Assembly: GCA_903923395.1 (NCBI GenBank)
Contig: CAIXXM010000131.1
Coordinates: 1-34,193 of the forward strand
DNA: 34,193 nucleotides
DNA from: an uncultured Acidobacteriia bacterium
Lineage (GTDB): Bacteria > Acidobacteriota > Terriglobia > Bryobacterales > Bryobacteraceae
Reading direction: 5' to 3'
The notes beneath the pieces are model-generated. The model made no database searches and was not told where the DNA came from. It saw only the letters and a program-made list of their open reading frames with translations. Positions 6,660-14,937 of the stretch are shown here, piece after piece. The translations under genes were made by a program, and so were the position numbers. Positions within the stretch are counted from its first letter, which is position 1. Each line of letters begins with the position of its first letter.

Positions 6660-7865
6660 ATGCCGGTCCGCACTCTTACCATCCTCGGTTCTACAGGCTC
6701 CATCGGAACCAACACCCTCGACGTCGTCCGGCAGAATCCTGAGTCCTTTCGCGTCTTTGCTCTTGTCGCGGGCCGCAATGTCGAACTTCTCGCGCAACAG
6801 ATTTTGGAATTCCGTCCTTCGGTAGCCGTTCTTCAGAATGCGGAAGACTTGGAAAAACTCCGTGCGCTGCTGCCAACTGGCGCTGTTCCAGAGTTGCTGA
6901 GTGGAGATGCGGCCAGGGTCCAGGTTTCCACCTGTTCGGAAATTGATACGGTGATGTCCTCCATTGTGGGCGTCGCCGGTCTGGAAGCCACCTACGAAGC
7001 GATTTGCGCGGGAAAGCGCGTTGGACTGGCGAACAAAGAGGTCCTGGTTTCGGGCGGCAAGCTCGTCATGGAAGCCGTGAAGCGCCACAACGTGGAGATG
7101 ATTCCGGTCGACAGTGAGCATAACGGGGCACACCAGGCGTTGCGTGCGGGGCGCAGAGCCGAGGTGACCAAGCTCATCCTGACCGCATCGGGCGGTCCGT
7201 TCCGGACCACTCCGAAAGAACAATTGGATTGGGTTACACCTGCGGACGCTTTGAAGCATCCAACATGGAAGATGGGCAACCGGATCACGATCGACTCCGC
7301 AACGTTGATGAATAAAGGGTTTGAAGTGATTGAAGCCTGCTGGCTGTTCGATTTCGATCCCGATGATGTTGAGGTGGTGGTCCATCCGCAGTCCACGGTG
7401 CATGCCATGGTGGAGTACAACGACGGTTCGGTGCTGGCGCAGGTCTCCGCTACTGACATGCGGATGCCGATACAATATGCTTTAACTTGGCCGGACCGCT
7501 GGCAGGCGCCCGTACCTAAGATCGATTGGACGCAGTCCCGGAAGTGGGATTTTCACGCTCCGGATTTTGAGAAGTTCCCGCTGCTTGGGCTGGCTTACCA
7601 GGCGCAGCGCGACGGCGGAGCTTCCACCTGCATCGTCAACGCGGCCGATGAGATTGCCGTGGAGGCGTTCCTGCAGGAAAGAATTTCCTTCCCGGCCATC
7701 GCAGAGGTGGTCGAGGAAACGCTCAACCGGATACCACGGTCTGAGCCGAACAGCACAGGCGAAATTCTCGCGGTCGACCGCGAGGCGCGCCGGGTCGCTA
7801 GTGAAGTAGTCGAGATGCGGCCAACCAAGTACGCGCCAGCTCTTCTGGGGATGAATTCGAAATGA
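6660..7865 (+). CDS. dxr: 1-deoxy-D-xylulose 5-phosphate reductoisomerase
   Basis: 401 residues, the normal length for DXR, which converts DXP to 2-C-methyl-D-erythritol 4-phosphate with NADPH and a divalent metal in the MEP route to isoprenoids. The NADPH-binding motif is ILGSTGSIGTNTLDVV at residues 7-22. Other marks are LANKEVLVSGG, the metal and substrate loop PVDSEHNGAHQAL, LTASGGPFR, the flexible-loop block HPTWKMGNRITIDSATLMNK, and VHPQSTVHAMVEYNDGS. Start ATG 6660 places the glycine loop correctly. The stop overlaps the rseP start by 4 nt (ATGA), the common dxr-rseP pairing, so the two are coupled. It is presumably essential and transcribed from one or both candidate promoters upstream. 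Confidence 0.97.
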   Translation: MPVRTLTILGSTGSIGTNTLDVVRQNPESFRVFALVAGRNVELLAQQILEFRPSVAVLQNAEDLEKLRALLPTGAVPELLSGDAARVQVSTCSEIDTVMSSIVGVAGLEATYEAICAGKRVGLANKEVLVSGGKLVMEAVKRHNVEMIPVDSEHNGAHQALRAGRRAEVTKLILTASGGPFRTTPKEQLDWVTPADALKHPTWKMGNRITIDSATLMNKGFEVIEACWLFDFDPDDVEVVVHPQSTVHAMVEYNDGSVLAQVSATDMRMPIQYALTWPDRWQAPVPKIDWTQSRKWDFHAPDFEKFPLLGLAYQAQRDGGASTCIVNAADEIAVEAFLQERISFPAIAEVVEETLNRIPRSEPNSTGEILAVDREARRVASEVVEMRPTKYAPALLGMNSK

Positions 7866-9238
7866 TCGCCTTACTCCAAAACGTTTGGTGGCTCCTGGTA
7901 CTGATCGGGGTCATGATTCTCATCCACGAACTGGGCCACTTCTGGGCAGCCCGGGCGTTCGATGTCAAAGTGGACGTCTTCAGTTTCGGGTTCGGTCCGC
8001 GGTTGTTCGGTTTCAAACGCGGTGAGGTGGATTACAGGTTCTCCGCCATTCTTTTCGGTGGTTATGTGAAGATGGCTGGCGAGCAACCCGGGGAGGCCAC
8101 CGATGATCCACGCGCTTTCTTGAACAAACCCCGCTGGCAGCGTTTGATCATTGCCGCTGCCGGTCCTGCGATGAACGTTGTTCTCGCGATTGCACTGCTC
8201 ACCGGCCTCTACACGGTCAATTACGAAAAGATTGTTGATGAAGGCGGCGCAATCGTCGGCCACCTGACGCCGGACTACCCGGCCGCACGGGCTGGTGTCC
8301 AGGTCGGAGATAAGATCGTGAAGTTTAACGGTCGCGAAAATCCGGATTGGGAAGATATCTTCGACACCATCGTGGGTTCCGCGGAACATCCGATCCCAAT
8401 TGTTGTGGAGCGCGGGGGAAATAAGATCGCACTGACTGTGACTCCGATTCTGGATGAGCGCGAGGGCTTTGGCTCCGTGGGCTGGGAAGGCCAGAATGAG
8501 ATTCAGGTGGTCCAGGTTACCGAAGGCATGCCCGCCGCTTCCGCAGGTTTGAAGATTGGCGACCTGTTGCTGAAGGTCAACGGGATAGCGATCCATTCGC
8601 GCTACACCCTGCCGGAGACGATTCGCAAAAGTGAAGGCAAGCCCGTCACGATTGAATACCAGCGGGATGGGCAACAGCACATTGTCACCATGAAGCCGGT
8701 CTTTGCTGACCGCGACGAAAAACCGCGCTGGATGATCGGCGTGGCGCCGGATGTGAAGTGGCACAAGGTGACCCAGCAGCTTTCGCTGCCCGATGCCTTC
8801 CATCAGTCTTTGGTGAACAACGGCAAGAATGCGGGCCTGATTGTGCAGGTGATGAAGGGGATCGCCGAGCGCAGAATGTCCGCGAAGAATCTGGAAGGGC
8901 CTGTGGGCATGGCGAAACATGCCAAGGAAGCGGCCGAACTGGGTGCCTCGGAATTCCTGAAATTGATGGCTGTGGTGAGCTTGAACCTTGCGATTTTCAA
9001 CCTGCTGCCGATTCCGATTCTGGACGGCGGGATGATCCTGACCCTGCTCATCGAAATGGTGATTGGCAAAGATTTGAGCATGAGCATCAAAGAATCGATG
9101 CTGAAGGTCGGCTTTGTCTTCCTCATGATGCTGGTGGTCTTTGTGCTTTATAACGATATTGCCAAGCGGATTACACCCGGCGTTGTGGTTTCCCGGCAGC
9201 CTCATCCTGCACCACACGTGAAACACTCCAAAGGCTGA
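7862..9238 (+). CDS. rseP: RIP site-2 metalloprotease RseP
   Basis: 458 residues. The zinc motif HELGH is at residues 22-26 in the first membrane helix, and the partner motif NLLPIPILDGG lies in a C-terminal helix at about residue 380. Between them are two PDZ domains (roughly residues 125-205 and 210-290, with typical PAARAGVQVGDKIVKFNG and PAASAGLKIGDLLLKVNG segments). RseP cleaves membrane-embedded anti-sigma factors and signal-peptide remnants within the inner membrane. Four hydrophobic segments fit the family topology. It overlaps dxr by 4 nt, and bshC follows after 56 nt. The C-terminal tail after the last helix is short and His/Pro-rich. Confidence 0.96.
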   Translation: MIALLQNVWWLLVLIGVMILIHELGHFWAARAFDVKVDVFSFGFGPRLFGFKRGEVDYRFSAILFGGYVKMAGEQPGEATDDPRAFLNKPRWQRLIIAAAGPAMNVVLAIALLTGLYTVNYEKIVDEGGAIVGHLTPDYPAARAGVQVGDKIVKFNGRENPDWEDIFDTIVGSAEHPIPIVVERGGNKIALTVTPILDEREGFGSVGWEGQNEIQVVQVTEGMPAASAGLKIGDLLLKVNGIAIHSRYTLPETIRKSEGKPVTIEYQRDGQQHIVTMKPVFADRDEKPRWMIGVAPDVKWHKVTQQLSLPDAFHQSLVNNGKNAGLIVQVMKGIAERRMSAKNLEGPVGMAKHAKEAAELGASEFLKLMAVVSLNLAIFNLLPIPILDGGMILTLLIEMVIGKDLSMSIKESMLKVGFVFLMMLVVFVLYNDIAKRITPGVVVSRQPHPAPHVKHSKG

Positions 9239-9294
9239 GCGATTTCCAGAACCGCAAAGGCCATTTCAAACATCTGCTAACCTGACAAAGCCGC

Positions 9295-10872
9295 ATGGAG
9301 TGTACGTGTGTCCGCCAGACGGACCTTCCCGGAACATCGAAAATCTTCGCTGACCTGATCTATCATTTTGACCGGGTCGAAGATCTGTACCCGTATCCTC
9401 CCAACAGCCTGGAATCGCTGGTCGCGGCCGCGCAATTTGAATTTCCCGCGGAACGCCGCGCTGCTTTGGTTGCTGCACTGCAGCCGTTGAACGCCGGGAA
9501 CCCTTCGCTCGAACGGCTTGCTTCGGCGGGCACCGTAGCAGTGGTGACCGGCCAGCAGGTCGGCCTTTTTGGCGGTCCAGCTTACACGATTTACAAGGCA
9601 CTCACCGCGATTCGTCTGGCCGAAGAACTCACCAGTGCCGGAACGCCCGCCGTGCCGATGTTCTGGCTTGCGACGGAAGACCATGATTTCGCGGAAGTCA
9701 ATCACGCGTACGTTTTCAATCAGGACCAACAACCTTCGCGGCTGGAGACCGGTGCTGCACCCTCTACCTCGCCCGTTCCGGTAGGTGGCATCGTACCCGA
9801 AACCTTCCCGCTCGATGGATTGCGCGCTGCGCTGCAAGGGCTGCCATTCGCTGATGAAGCGATGGAATTGGCAGAGCGTGCTTATACGCCCGGTGCCACC
9901 ATGGGCCAAGCTTTCGCCGCGTTGACCCGCGCGCTCTTTGCTCCCTATGGATTGCTGCTGATTGATCCGATGACGCAGGCGCTCCGGGAGATCGCCGCAC
10001 CAAAGATGGCCGAAGCCGTCCGCCGGATGCCGGAGCTTACCGCGGCTTTGATGACACGGAGCAAAGACCTGGTGGATCGCGGTTATCATGCGCAGGTTCT
10101 CGTGGATAAGCAGACCTCACTGGCGTTCCTGCTAGCCGATGGACAGCGCCACGTATTGCGGCAATCGGGCGATGAATTTCACGGTGACGGCAGAAAGATT
10201 GCGCGCGAAGCACTCGCTGCCGATGCGGCCAATCTCTCGCCCAATGCACTGTTGCGGCCCGTGCTGCAGGATTACATGATCCCCACGGCCGCTTATGTGG
10301 GCGGCCCGGCGGAACTCGCCTATTTCGCGCAGAGCCAGGTGCTCTACAAGGAACTGCTCGGCCGGCAACCTGTGGTCTTCCCCCGCGCTGCCTTTACGCT
10401 GCTCGATCAGCGTGCCGCCAAGCGCATGACGCGCTATCGCCTGCAACCGGCGCAATTGTTCGAAATCGAAGAGAAGCTGCAGGCGCATATTGCCGCGACG
10501 TTGATCCCGGAGTCCCTGCAGACCCAGTTGCAGGCCACCACGGCGACCGCAGGCCGCGCTGTTGAGGCACTTACGGCGGAGTTGCTGGCCTTTGATCCCT
10601 CGCTCGCCAAAGCGCTCGGCACCAGCCGACGCAAGATCGAACATCAGTTGGAGAAGATTCGCCGCAAAACCGCGGCGCAGATGCTCCGCCGTGATGAGCA
10701 GGCGGCGCGCGATGCCGCCATGCTCCACAATGTCGCGTTCCCGGAGCGGCACCCGCAGGAGAGATATTACTCATTCCTGCCCTTCCTTGCCAAATTCGGG
10801 CCATCGCTGCTCGAAGATATCCATGGTGCGATTCGCCTCGAATGTCCGGATCATCAGTTGATGACCGTCTGA
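9295..10872 (+). CDS. bshC: Bacillithiol biosynthesis cysteine-adding enzyme BshC
   Basis: 525 residues, matching the usual BshC length. The diagnostic segment near residues 80-130 includes VVTGQQVGLFGGPAYTIYKA and FWLATEDHDFAEVNHAYVF, followed by the later Rossmann-like part (PTAAYVGGPAELAYFAQSQV) and a long coiled coil (about residues 370-470) before the C-terminal PERHPQERYYSFLPF. BshC attaches cysteine to glucosaminyl-malate, the last step of bacillithiol synthesis. Neither bshA nor bshB lies in this window, so the pathway is presumably scattered on the chromosome. cysE, which feeds cysteine synthesis, is 20 kb away. The gene sits between rseP and the aldolase gene, 21 nt before the latter, in what looks like one transcription unit. 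Confidence 0.95.
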   Translation: MECTCVRQTDLPGTSKIFADLIYHFDRVEDLYPYPPNSLESLVAAAQFEFPAERRAALVAALQPLNAGNPSLERLASAGTVAVVTGQQVGLFGGPAYTIYKALTAIRLAEELTSAGTPAVPMFWLATEDHDFAEVNHAYVFNQDQQPSRLETGAAPSTSPVPVGGIVPETFPLDGLRAALQGLPFADEAMELAERAYTPGATMGQAFAALTRALFAPYGLLLIDPMTQALREIAAPKMAEAVRRMPELTAALMTRSKDLVDRGYHAQVLVDKQTSLAFLLADGQRHVLRQSGDEFHGDGRKIAREALAADAANLSPNALLRPVLQDYMIPTAAYVGGPAELAYFAQSQVLYKELLGRQPVVFPRAAFTLLDQRAAKRMTRYRLQPAQLFEIEEKLQAHIAATLIPESLQTQLQATTATAGRAVEALTAELLAFDPSLAKALGTSRRKIEHQLEKIRRKTAAQMLRRDEQAARDAAMLHNVAFPERHPQERYYSFLPFLAKFGPSLLEDIHGAIRLECPDHQLMTV

Positions 10873-10893
10873 CGTTCGATATCGTGGAGTGTC

Positions 10894-11664
10894 ATGCAGG
10901 TCAACCACGTCAAAACGGCTCTCCGGGCAGGAGAGATGCAACTCGGCATCAACTTCGGGCAACTCCGTTCCGCTGAAATCCCCCGGCTACTGGCGAAAGC
11001 GGGCTTCCACTGGGCGTTCATCGACACCGAGCACGGTTGCTTCGACATTGAAACCGTGCAGGACGTTTGCCGTGTCTCGCAACTCGCCGGACTCTGCCCT
11101 CTCGTCCGTGTCGCAGATCTCCAATACCCCCTCGTTTCCCGCGCGCTCGATAATGGCGCGCAGGGGATCATCTTCCCGCGTATTGAAGATCCGCGCGAAC
11201 TCGAAACTGCGATCAGCTGGACGAAGTTCCCACCGCTCGGCGTGCGCGGCTACGGGCTTATGCCATCGCAAGTGGAATACGAGGCCCTGAGCTTCCCGGA
11301 TATTGTTTCCCACATCAACGAACACACCTTGACCGTGCTGCAAATCGAGACGAAGTGGGCACTTGAAGCCAGGGAAGAGATTCTGTCGGTGCCGGGAATT
11401 GACGCCGTGATGATTGGCCCGGCGGATCTTTCGATATCGCTGGGAGTGCCGGGGCAGTTCCAAAGCCCTGTGCTCATTGAGGCGATGGAACTGATTCGCG
11501 ATACGTGCGTCTCGAAAGGTATTGCACCGGGCACGCAGACCAGGTCAGTGGAAGTGGCCCGCTTCTGGAAAGCGCGGGGCATGCGCTTCCTGGGCTGTGG
11601 CAGTGAGTTGAGCTTCCTCTGGGAAAAGGCCGCTGAAACGGCCCGTTTGGTGAAAGAAAACTGA
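10894..11664 (+). CDS. HpcH/HpaI aldolase family protein
   Basis: 256 residues, the standard size for class II metal-dependent HpaI-type aldolases such as 2-keto-3-deoxy-L-rhamnonate and 4-hydroxy-2-oxoheptanedioate aldolases. The hallmarks are WAFIDTEHGCFDIE, the glycine-rich GAQGIIFPRIE, GVRGYG, the metal site LQIETKWALE, IDAVMIGPADLSISLG and the C-terminal GCGSELSFL. These enzymes reversibly cleave 2-keto-3-deoxy acids to pyruvate and an aldehyde; the true substrate is not clear. The start ATG is preceded by GTGGAG. Its stop is 1 nt before the M28 peptidase start, so those two genes are translationally coupled. Confidence 0.93.
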   Translation: MQVNHVKTALRAGEMQLGINFGQLRSAEIPRLLAKAGFHWAFIDTEHGCFDIETVQDVCRVSQLAGLCPLVRVADLQYPLVSRALDNGAQGIIFPRIEDPRELETAISWTKFPPLGVRGYGLMPSQVEYEALSFPDIVSHINEHTLTVLQIETKWALEAREEILSVPGIDAVMIGPADLSISLGVPGQFQSPVLIEAMELIRDTCVSKGIAPGTQTRSVEVARFWKARGMRFLGCGSELSFLWEKAAETARLVKEN

Positions 11665-11665
11665 C

Positions 11666-13063
11666 ATGCGCAAGATCGTCCTCACACTCCTCTTTTGCGG
11701 CGTAGTATCCGCCGCGCTCACGCCCGAAGAACAGGCGGCGCTCAACCGTATCTCCGCTGCGTCCATGCGGGGGCACCTTTCGTTTCTTGCGTCTGACCTT
11801 TTGGAGGGCCGCGCGACGCCTTCCCGCGGGCAGGATGTCGCCGCCGAATATATTGCCGCGCAATTCCGCCGGGCCGGGTTGGAACCCGCGGCTCCCAATG
11901 GCAGTTACTTCCAGACGGCTGTGCGCGAGCAAATTGAACAGCAGCCTGCCAGCTTCCAGTTGACTTGGAAAGCAGGCGCGAAACAGTGGAGTTGGAAAGC
12001 CGCGGACGTGCTGACCATGGCCGACCATGGCATCGATCTGACGGACGCCACCGTGATGCCTCTGGCGGCCGGCGACATCAGCGGCAAGATCGTGGCAGCT
12101 GATGCGGAACAAAACATGAACCGGCGCGCCATCGCGCAGTTGCGCGCCAGGAAGCCGGCACTGATCCTGTTGTTCCGGAAGGGCGGCAGGGTGCCCCTTT
12201 CCGCCACCCAACTGGTGGAACCCGGGAAGCCCGCCGAAGCTCCGGTTGTCTTGATTTTCGGCGAGCCCAACTTTGCGGCGCTCGCTTCTGCCGCGGATGC
12301 CAAGCTTTCCATCCATCTGCCGGAACCCTTGCACAGGAAGGTCAACCTGCGGAATGTCGCGGCCATCCTGCGCGGCTCTGATCCCGAACTCAGCAAGCAG
12401 TACCTCATCTTTTCCGCCCACTACGATCACATCGGGATGAAGGACTCTGGTGATGGCGACCGCATCTTCAACGGCGCAAATGACAACGGCAGCGGGACGG
12501 TTTCGGTGGTCGAGATTGGTGCCGCCCTGGCAACCCTGCCCGTGCACCCCAGGCGCAGCATCCTGTTCATGACTTTCTTCGGAGAGGAGTTAGGCCTGCT
12601 CGGTGCCTATTACTACACACAGCACCCGCTGGTTCCATTGCAGGACACCATCGCCAACATCAATCTGGAGCAGATGGGCCGGACCGATGAGCAGGATGGC
12701 AAGCAGATCAATTCCTACTCGTTTACAGGGCCGTCGTTCTCGAACATCCCGAAGATCCTGGGCGATGCCGCCAAGCAGGAAGACATCAAGATCTGGGCGA
12801 AGAATGGTGCCGATGCCTTTTTCGGACGCAGCGATAACTATGCCTTCGCGCAGGCAGGCATCCCCGCGCATACAGCCGTGGTGGCTTACGAATACCCCGA
12901 TTATCATGGTCTGGGCGACGAATGGGAGAAGGTGGATTACGAAAACATGGCGCGCGTGGATAAAGGCCTTGCCGCCGGACTCCTCGCTCTTGCGAATGCT
13001 CCCGAGCGGCCCCAGTGGAATGACATTCCAGCCACGGCGGAGTATCGCAAGGCCAAGCCGTGA
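11666..13063 (+). CDS. Secreted M28-family metallopeptidase
   Basis: 465 residues with a signal peptide (MRKIVLTLLFCGVVSAA). The N-terminal part has the MRGHLSFLASDLLEGRATPS stretch common to M28 peptidases, then an inserted beta-rich domain (about residues 100-235, PA-like), then the zinc-binding catalytic core: SAHYDHIGMK (His and Asp ligands), NGANDNGSGTVSVVEI (bridging Asp), MTFFGEELGLLGA (catalytic Glu pair), NLEQMGR, and the last His in YHGLGDEWEKVDYENM. M28 enzymes are aminopeptidases or carboxypeptidases acting outside the cytoplasm; this one probably degrades peptides in the periplasm. It directly follows the aldolase gene with 1 nt between them. Confidence 0.93.
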   Translation: MRKIVLTLLFCGVVSAALTPEEQAALNRISAASMRGHLSFLASDLLEGRATPSRGQDVAAEYIAAQFRRAGLEPAAPNGSYFQTAVREQIEQQPASFQLTWKAGAKQWSWKAADVLTMADHGIDLTDATVMPLAAGDISGKIVAADAEQNMNRRAIAQLRARKPALILLFRKGGRVPLSATQLVEPGKPAEAPVVLIFGEPNFAALASAADAKLSIHLPEPLHRKVNLRNVAAILRGSDPELSKQYLIFSAHYDHIGMKDSGDGDRIFNGANDNGSGTVSVVEIGAALATLPVHPRRSILFMTFFGEELGLLGAYYYTQHPLVPLQDTIANINLEQMGRTDEQDGKQINSYSFTGPSFSNIPKILGDAAKQEDIKIWAKNGADAFFGRSDNYAFAQAGIPAHTAVVAYEYPDYHGLGDEWEKVDYENMARVDKGLAAGLLALANAPERPQWNDIPATAEYRKAKP

Positions 13064-13099
13064 GGTTGTGTTAGCCTGCGTTGCGGAGGTTCTATCTAA

Positions 13100-13594
13100 A
13101 TGTCCATCGCAGCTTCACTCATCGCTGAATTTGATCACGAATCCGCGAGTACGCGGAAGATTCTGGCATGCGTGCCGGAAGAGCAGTTCGGCTACAAGCC
13201 GCATGAGAAGTCCATGTCACTGGTGCGTTTGGCCAGCCACATCGCGGAGATGGGGACTTGGGCCGTCGTCACCATGACCACGACCGACTATGCGCCGCCC
13301 GCTGATTTCAAGCCCTTCGTCGCGGCCAGCAAAGCGGAATTACTTGAAAAGTTCGACGAACATACCGCCGCGGCTCGCAAGGTGCTCGCAGACGCGTCCG
13401 ATGAAGACTATCTGGCGCAGTGGACGATGACCTGGAGTGGCTACAAGGTCTTCGATGCGCCGCGCATCACTGCCATCCGCAGCTTCATCATGAACCACAC
13501 CATTCATCACAGGGGCCAGCTTACGGTGTATCTGCGTTTGCTCGATATTCCTTTCCCCGGTGTATATGGTCCTTCAGCCACGGATAAGTCTTAG
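13100..13594 (+). CDS. DinB-family four-helix metal-binding protein
   Basis: 164 residues with DinB_2 features: an N-terminal helix FDHESASTRKILACVPE, a first His ligand in RLASHIAEM (about residue 48), and the closing His pair in NHTIHHRGQLTVYLRLLDIP. Family members bind a metal through three His and include thiol S-transferases (bacillithiol- or mycothiol-dependent) and many proteins of unknown role. The presence of bshC 2.2 kb upstream makes a bacillithiol-linked function possible but unproven. A GGAGG sits 11 nt before the start codon. A second, unrelated-looking DinB protein is encoded at 15406-15891. Confidence 0.9.
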   Translation: MSIAASLIAEFDHESASTRKILACVPEEQFGYKPHEKSMSLVRLASHIAEMGTWAVVTMTTTDYAPPADFKPFVAASKAELLEKFDEHTAAARKVLADASDEDYLAQWTMTWSGYKVFDAPRITAIRSFIMNHTIHHRGQLTVYLRLLDIPFPGVYGPSATDKS

Positions 13595-13698
13595 CTGCAG
13601 TCTGGCGGGATAAGTTGGAGGTGCGGGCGGGACATTCGAGAGATTAAAATCGCGCAATAAGTTACGCCCGCGCCCGGTGCTTCATAGTAACCTCATCT

Positions 13699-13718
13699 GC
13701 AGAGCATGGAGGCTCTGC
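13699..13718 (+). promoter_or_regulatory. Hairpin holding a Shine-Dalgarno sequence in its loop
   Basis: GCAGAGC (13699-13705), loop ATGGAG, GCTCTGC (13712-13718), a perfect 7 bp stem extendable by one wobble pair. The only Shine-Dalgarno-like sequence for the next gene, GGAGG (13708-13712), lies in the loop and first stem base, 10 nt before the ATG at 13723. Folding could limit ribosome access. Confidence 0.45.
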
Positions 13719-13722
13719 GACT

Positions 13723-14109
13723 ATGTTGAAACGTATTACTACGATTGCCGCGCTGTTATTCGGCTTGCTCGGTAACACGGCTTCCGCCCAGATCGAATCC
13801 AGGCAGCAGAAGATCAAAGCGGAACGTGCCCGCAGCACTTACAGCATGGTGATTGGAAGTTTGGACCGGATCGTGAAGGCGTCGAAACCGGCAGGCACGG
13901 ACCTGGAAGTCATCCGGGATGCGCGGCGGAATCTTACTGACCTGGAGGGTGCCACGAATTTCCGCCCTGTGGATGGACCCGGAATCGATATTGCCGTGTC
14001 TAAGCTCCAGAAGGTACAGGAACTCGCCGTGCTAAGTGATCAAGACCGCAGCCAGTTGCAGGGACAAATCCGGGCGTTGCGGCAGCTTCGCCTGAATATA
14101 CAGCCGTAA
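13723..14109 (+). CDS. Small secreted protein of unknown function
   Basis: 128 residues starting MLKRITTIAALLFGLLGNTASAQ, a clear signal peptide with an AxA-type cleavage site. The mature part (about 105 residues) is charged and mostly helical, with no Cys, rich in Lys, Arg, Asp and Gln; it has a coiled-coil flavour and no recognised domain. It has its own 128 nt upstream region, so it is probably a separate transcription unit. It ends 1 nt before the convergent phenylalanine hydroxylase gene. The codon pattern and signal peptide support a real gene. Confidence 0.7.
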   Translation: MLKRITTIAALLFGLLGNTASAQIESRQQKIKAERARSTYSMVIGSLDRIVKASKPAGTDLEVIRDARRNLTDLEGATNFRPVDGPGIDIAVSKLQKVQELAVLSDQDRSQLQGQIRALRQLRLNIQP

Positions 14110-14110
14110 C

Positions 14111-14926
14111 TTAGCGGCCCGCATCCAGAAAACTCTGTAGATCTTCCTCCCGGATGCCCGGCTCGCCAGGCGCAATGTGATCCAGCTTGCCCTGCTGCAT
14201 CCAGCGGTCGAGTTGCCCCACCAGGTCATAGAGCTCTTCGAAATTGCGGACCGTGAAGAGCAGCGGTTGGTAGCGGTCAATCGCGAAGCTCTGGTTGATC
14301 ACCCACTCCACTTGGAACGGAAACCGCTGGACCTGGGGGGAGCGGATCGCGTGCGCCAACTCGCCATGTGAGCTCAGCAGGCCACTCCCATAGGCCTTCC
14401 AGCCGCCTTGCGATTCCATCAGTCCAAATTCCACGGTGAACCAGAAGAAACGAGCCATCCCTTTCACGATATTTGCCAGCCTCACAGGGTCGCGGATTTC
14501 CGCCGCGCGGTGAGCACACTCCCCGAACCGGACCAGCGCTTCCGCAAAGGCCGGGTCGGTATGCATGGGAACATGGCCGGCGATGTCGTGGAAGATATCT
14601 GGCTCGGGAAGATAGTCGAGTTGTCCTGCCCCCCGGATGGTCACGGTCGTTGGAAATTCCCGGCGGCGCAGAGAATCGAAGAACTGGAACGCCGGGACAT
14701 AGCCGGCCACTTCCCGTGCCGAGAAACCCGTAAGCGGACTGAGGAACTGATTCACTTCCGTGAGCTGTGGAATTCGATCTGGCGCAAAACAGAGGGAATC
14801 CAGGCCCTGCAGGAAGTGGGGATTGGCGTACCGCTCCCACTCCGGCCGCATTCGCGAGTAGAGTGTTCCCCACACCTGGTGCTCGCTGAGGGAGTAATCC
14901 GGCACCTCTCCAAAATAACACCACAA
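14111..14926 (-). CDS. phhA: Phenylalanine 4-monooxygenase (monomeric, pterin-dependent)
   Basis: 271 residues, matching compact bacterial aromatic amino acid hydroxylases that lack the regulatory domain. The iron site is plain: PDIFHDIAGHVPM supplies the two His (H113, H118) and FWFTVEFGL supplies the Glu (E166); the nearby KAYGSGLLSS is also conserved. The enzyme hydroxylates Phe to Tyr using tetrahydropterin and O2, the entry step of phenylalanine catabolism. The longest frame begins at a TTG (14926) that falls inside a hairpin and lacks a Shine-Dalgarno sequence; a GTG at 14905 is an alternative start, so the first few residues are uncertain. It is the last gene of a packed minus-strand run; phhB and tyrosine-degradation genes are not in the window. 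Confidence 0.94.
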   Translation of the reverse strand: MWCYFGEVPDYSLSEHQVWGTLYSRMRPEWERYANPHFLQGLDSLCFAPDRIPQLTEVNQFLSPLTGFSAREVAGYVPAFQFFDSLRRREFPTTVTIRGAGQLDYLPEPDIFHDIAGHVPMHTDPAFAEALVRFGECAHRAAEIRDPVRLANIVKGMARFFWFTVEFGLMESQGGWKAYGSGLLSSHGELAHAIRSPQVQRFPFQVEWVINQSFAIDRYQPLLFTVRNFEELYDLVGQLDRWMQQGKLDHIAPGEPGIREEDLQSFLDAGR

Positions 14927-14937
14927 GAAAGTGGTGT
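14918..14937 (-). other. Hairpin over the phhA start region
   Basis: In minus-strand sense, ACACCAC (14937-14931), loop TTTCTT, GTGGTGT (14924-14918), then TATTTT. It begins one base after the stop codon of the lipoprotein gene and includes the last base of the TTG start proposed for phhA. It could be a weak terminator or attenuator, or could hide that start codon. Confidence 0.5.

Noticed and set aside
7871-9226. A 451-codon open frame on the minus strand opposite rseP
   Set aside because: Mirror of a real gene; the translation is His/Gln/Arg-rich with no recognisable fold.
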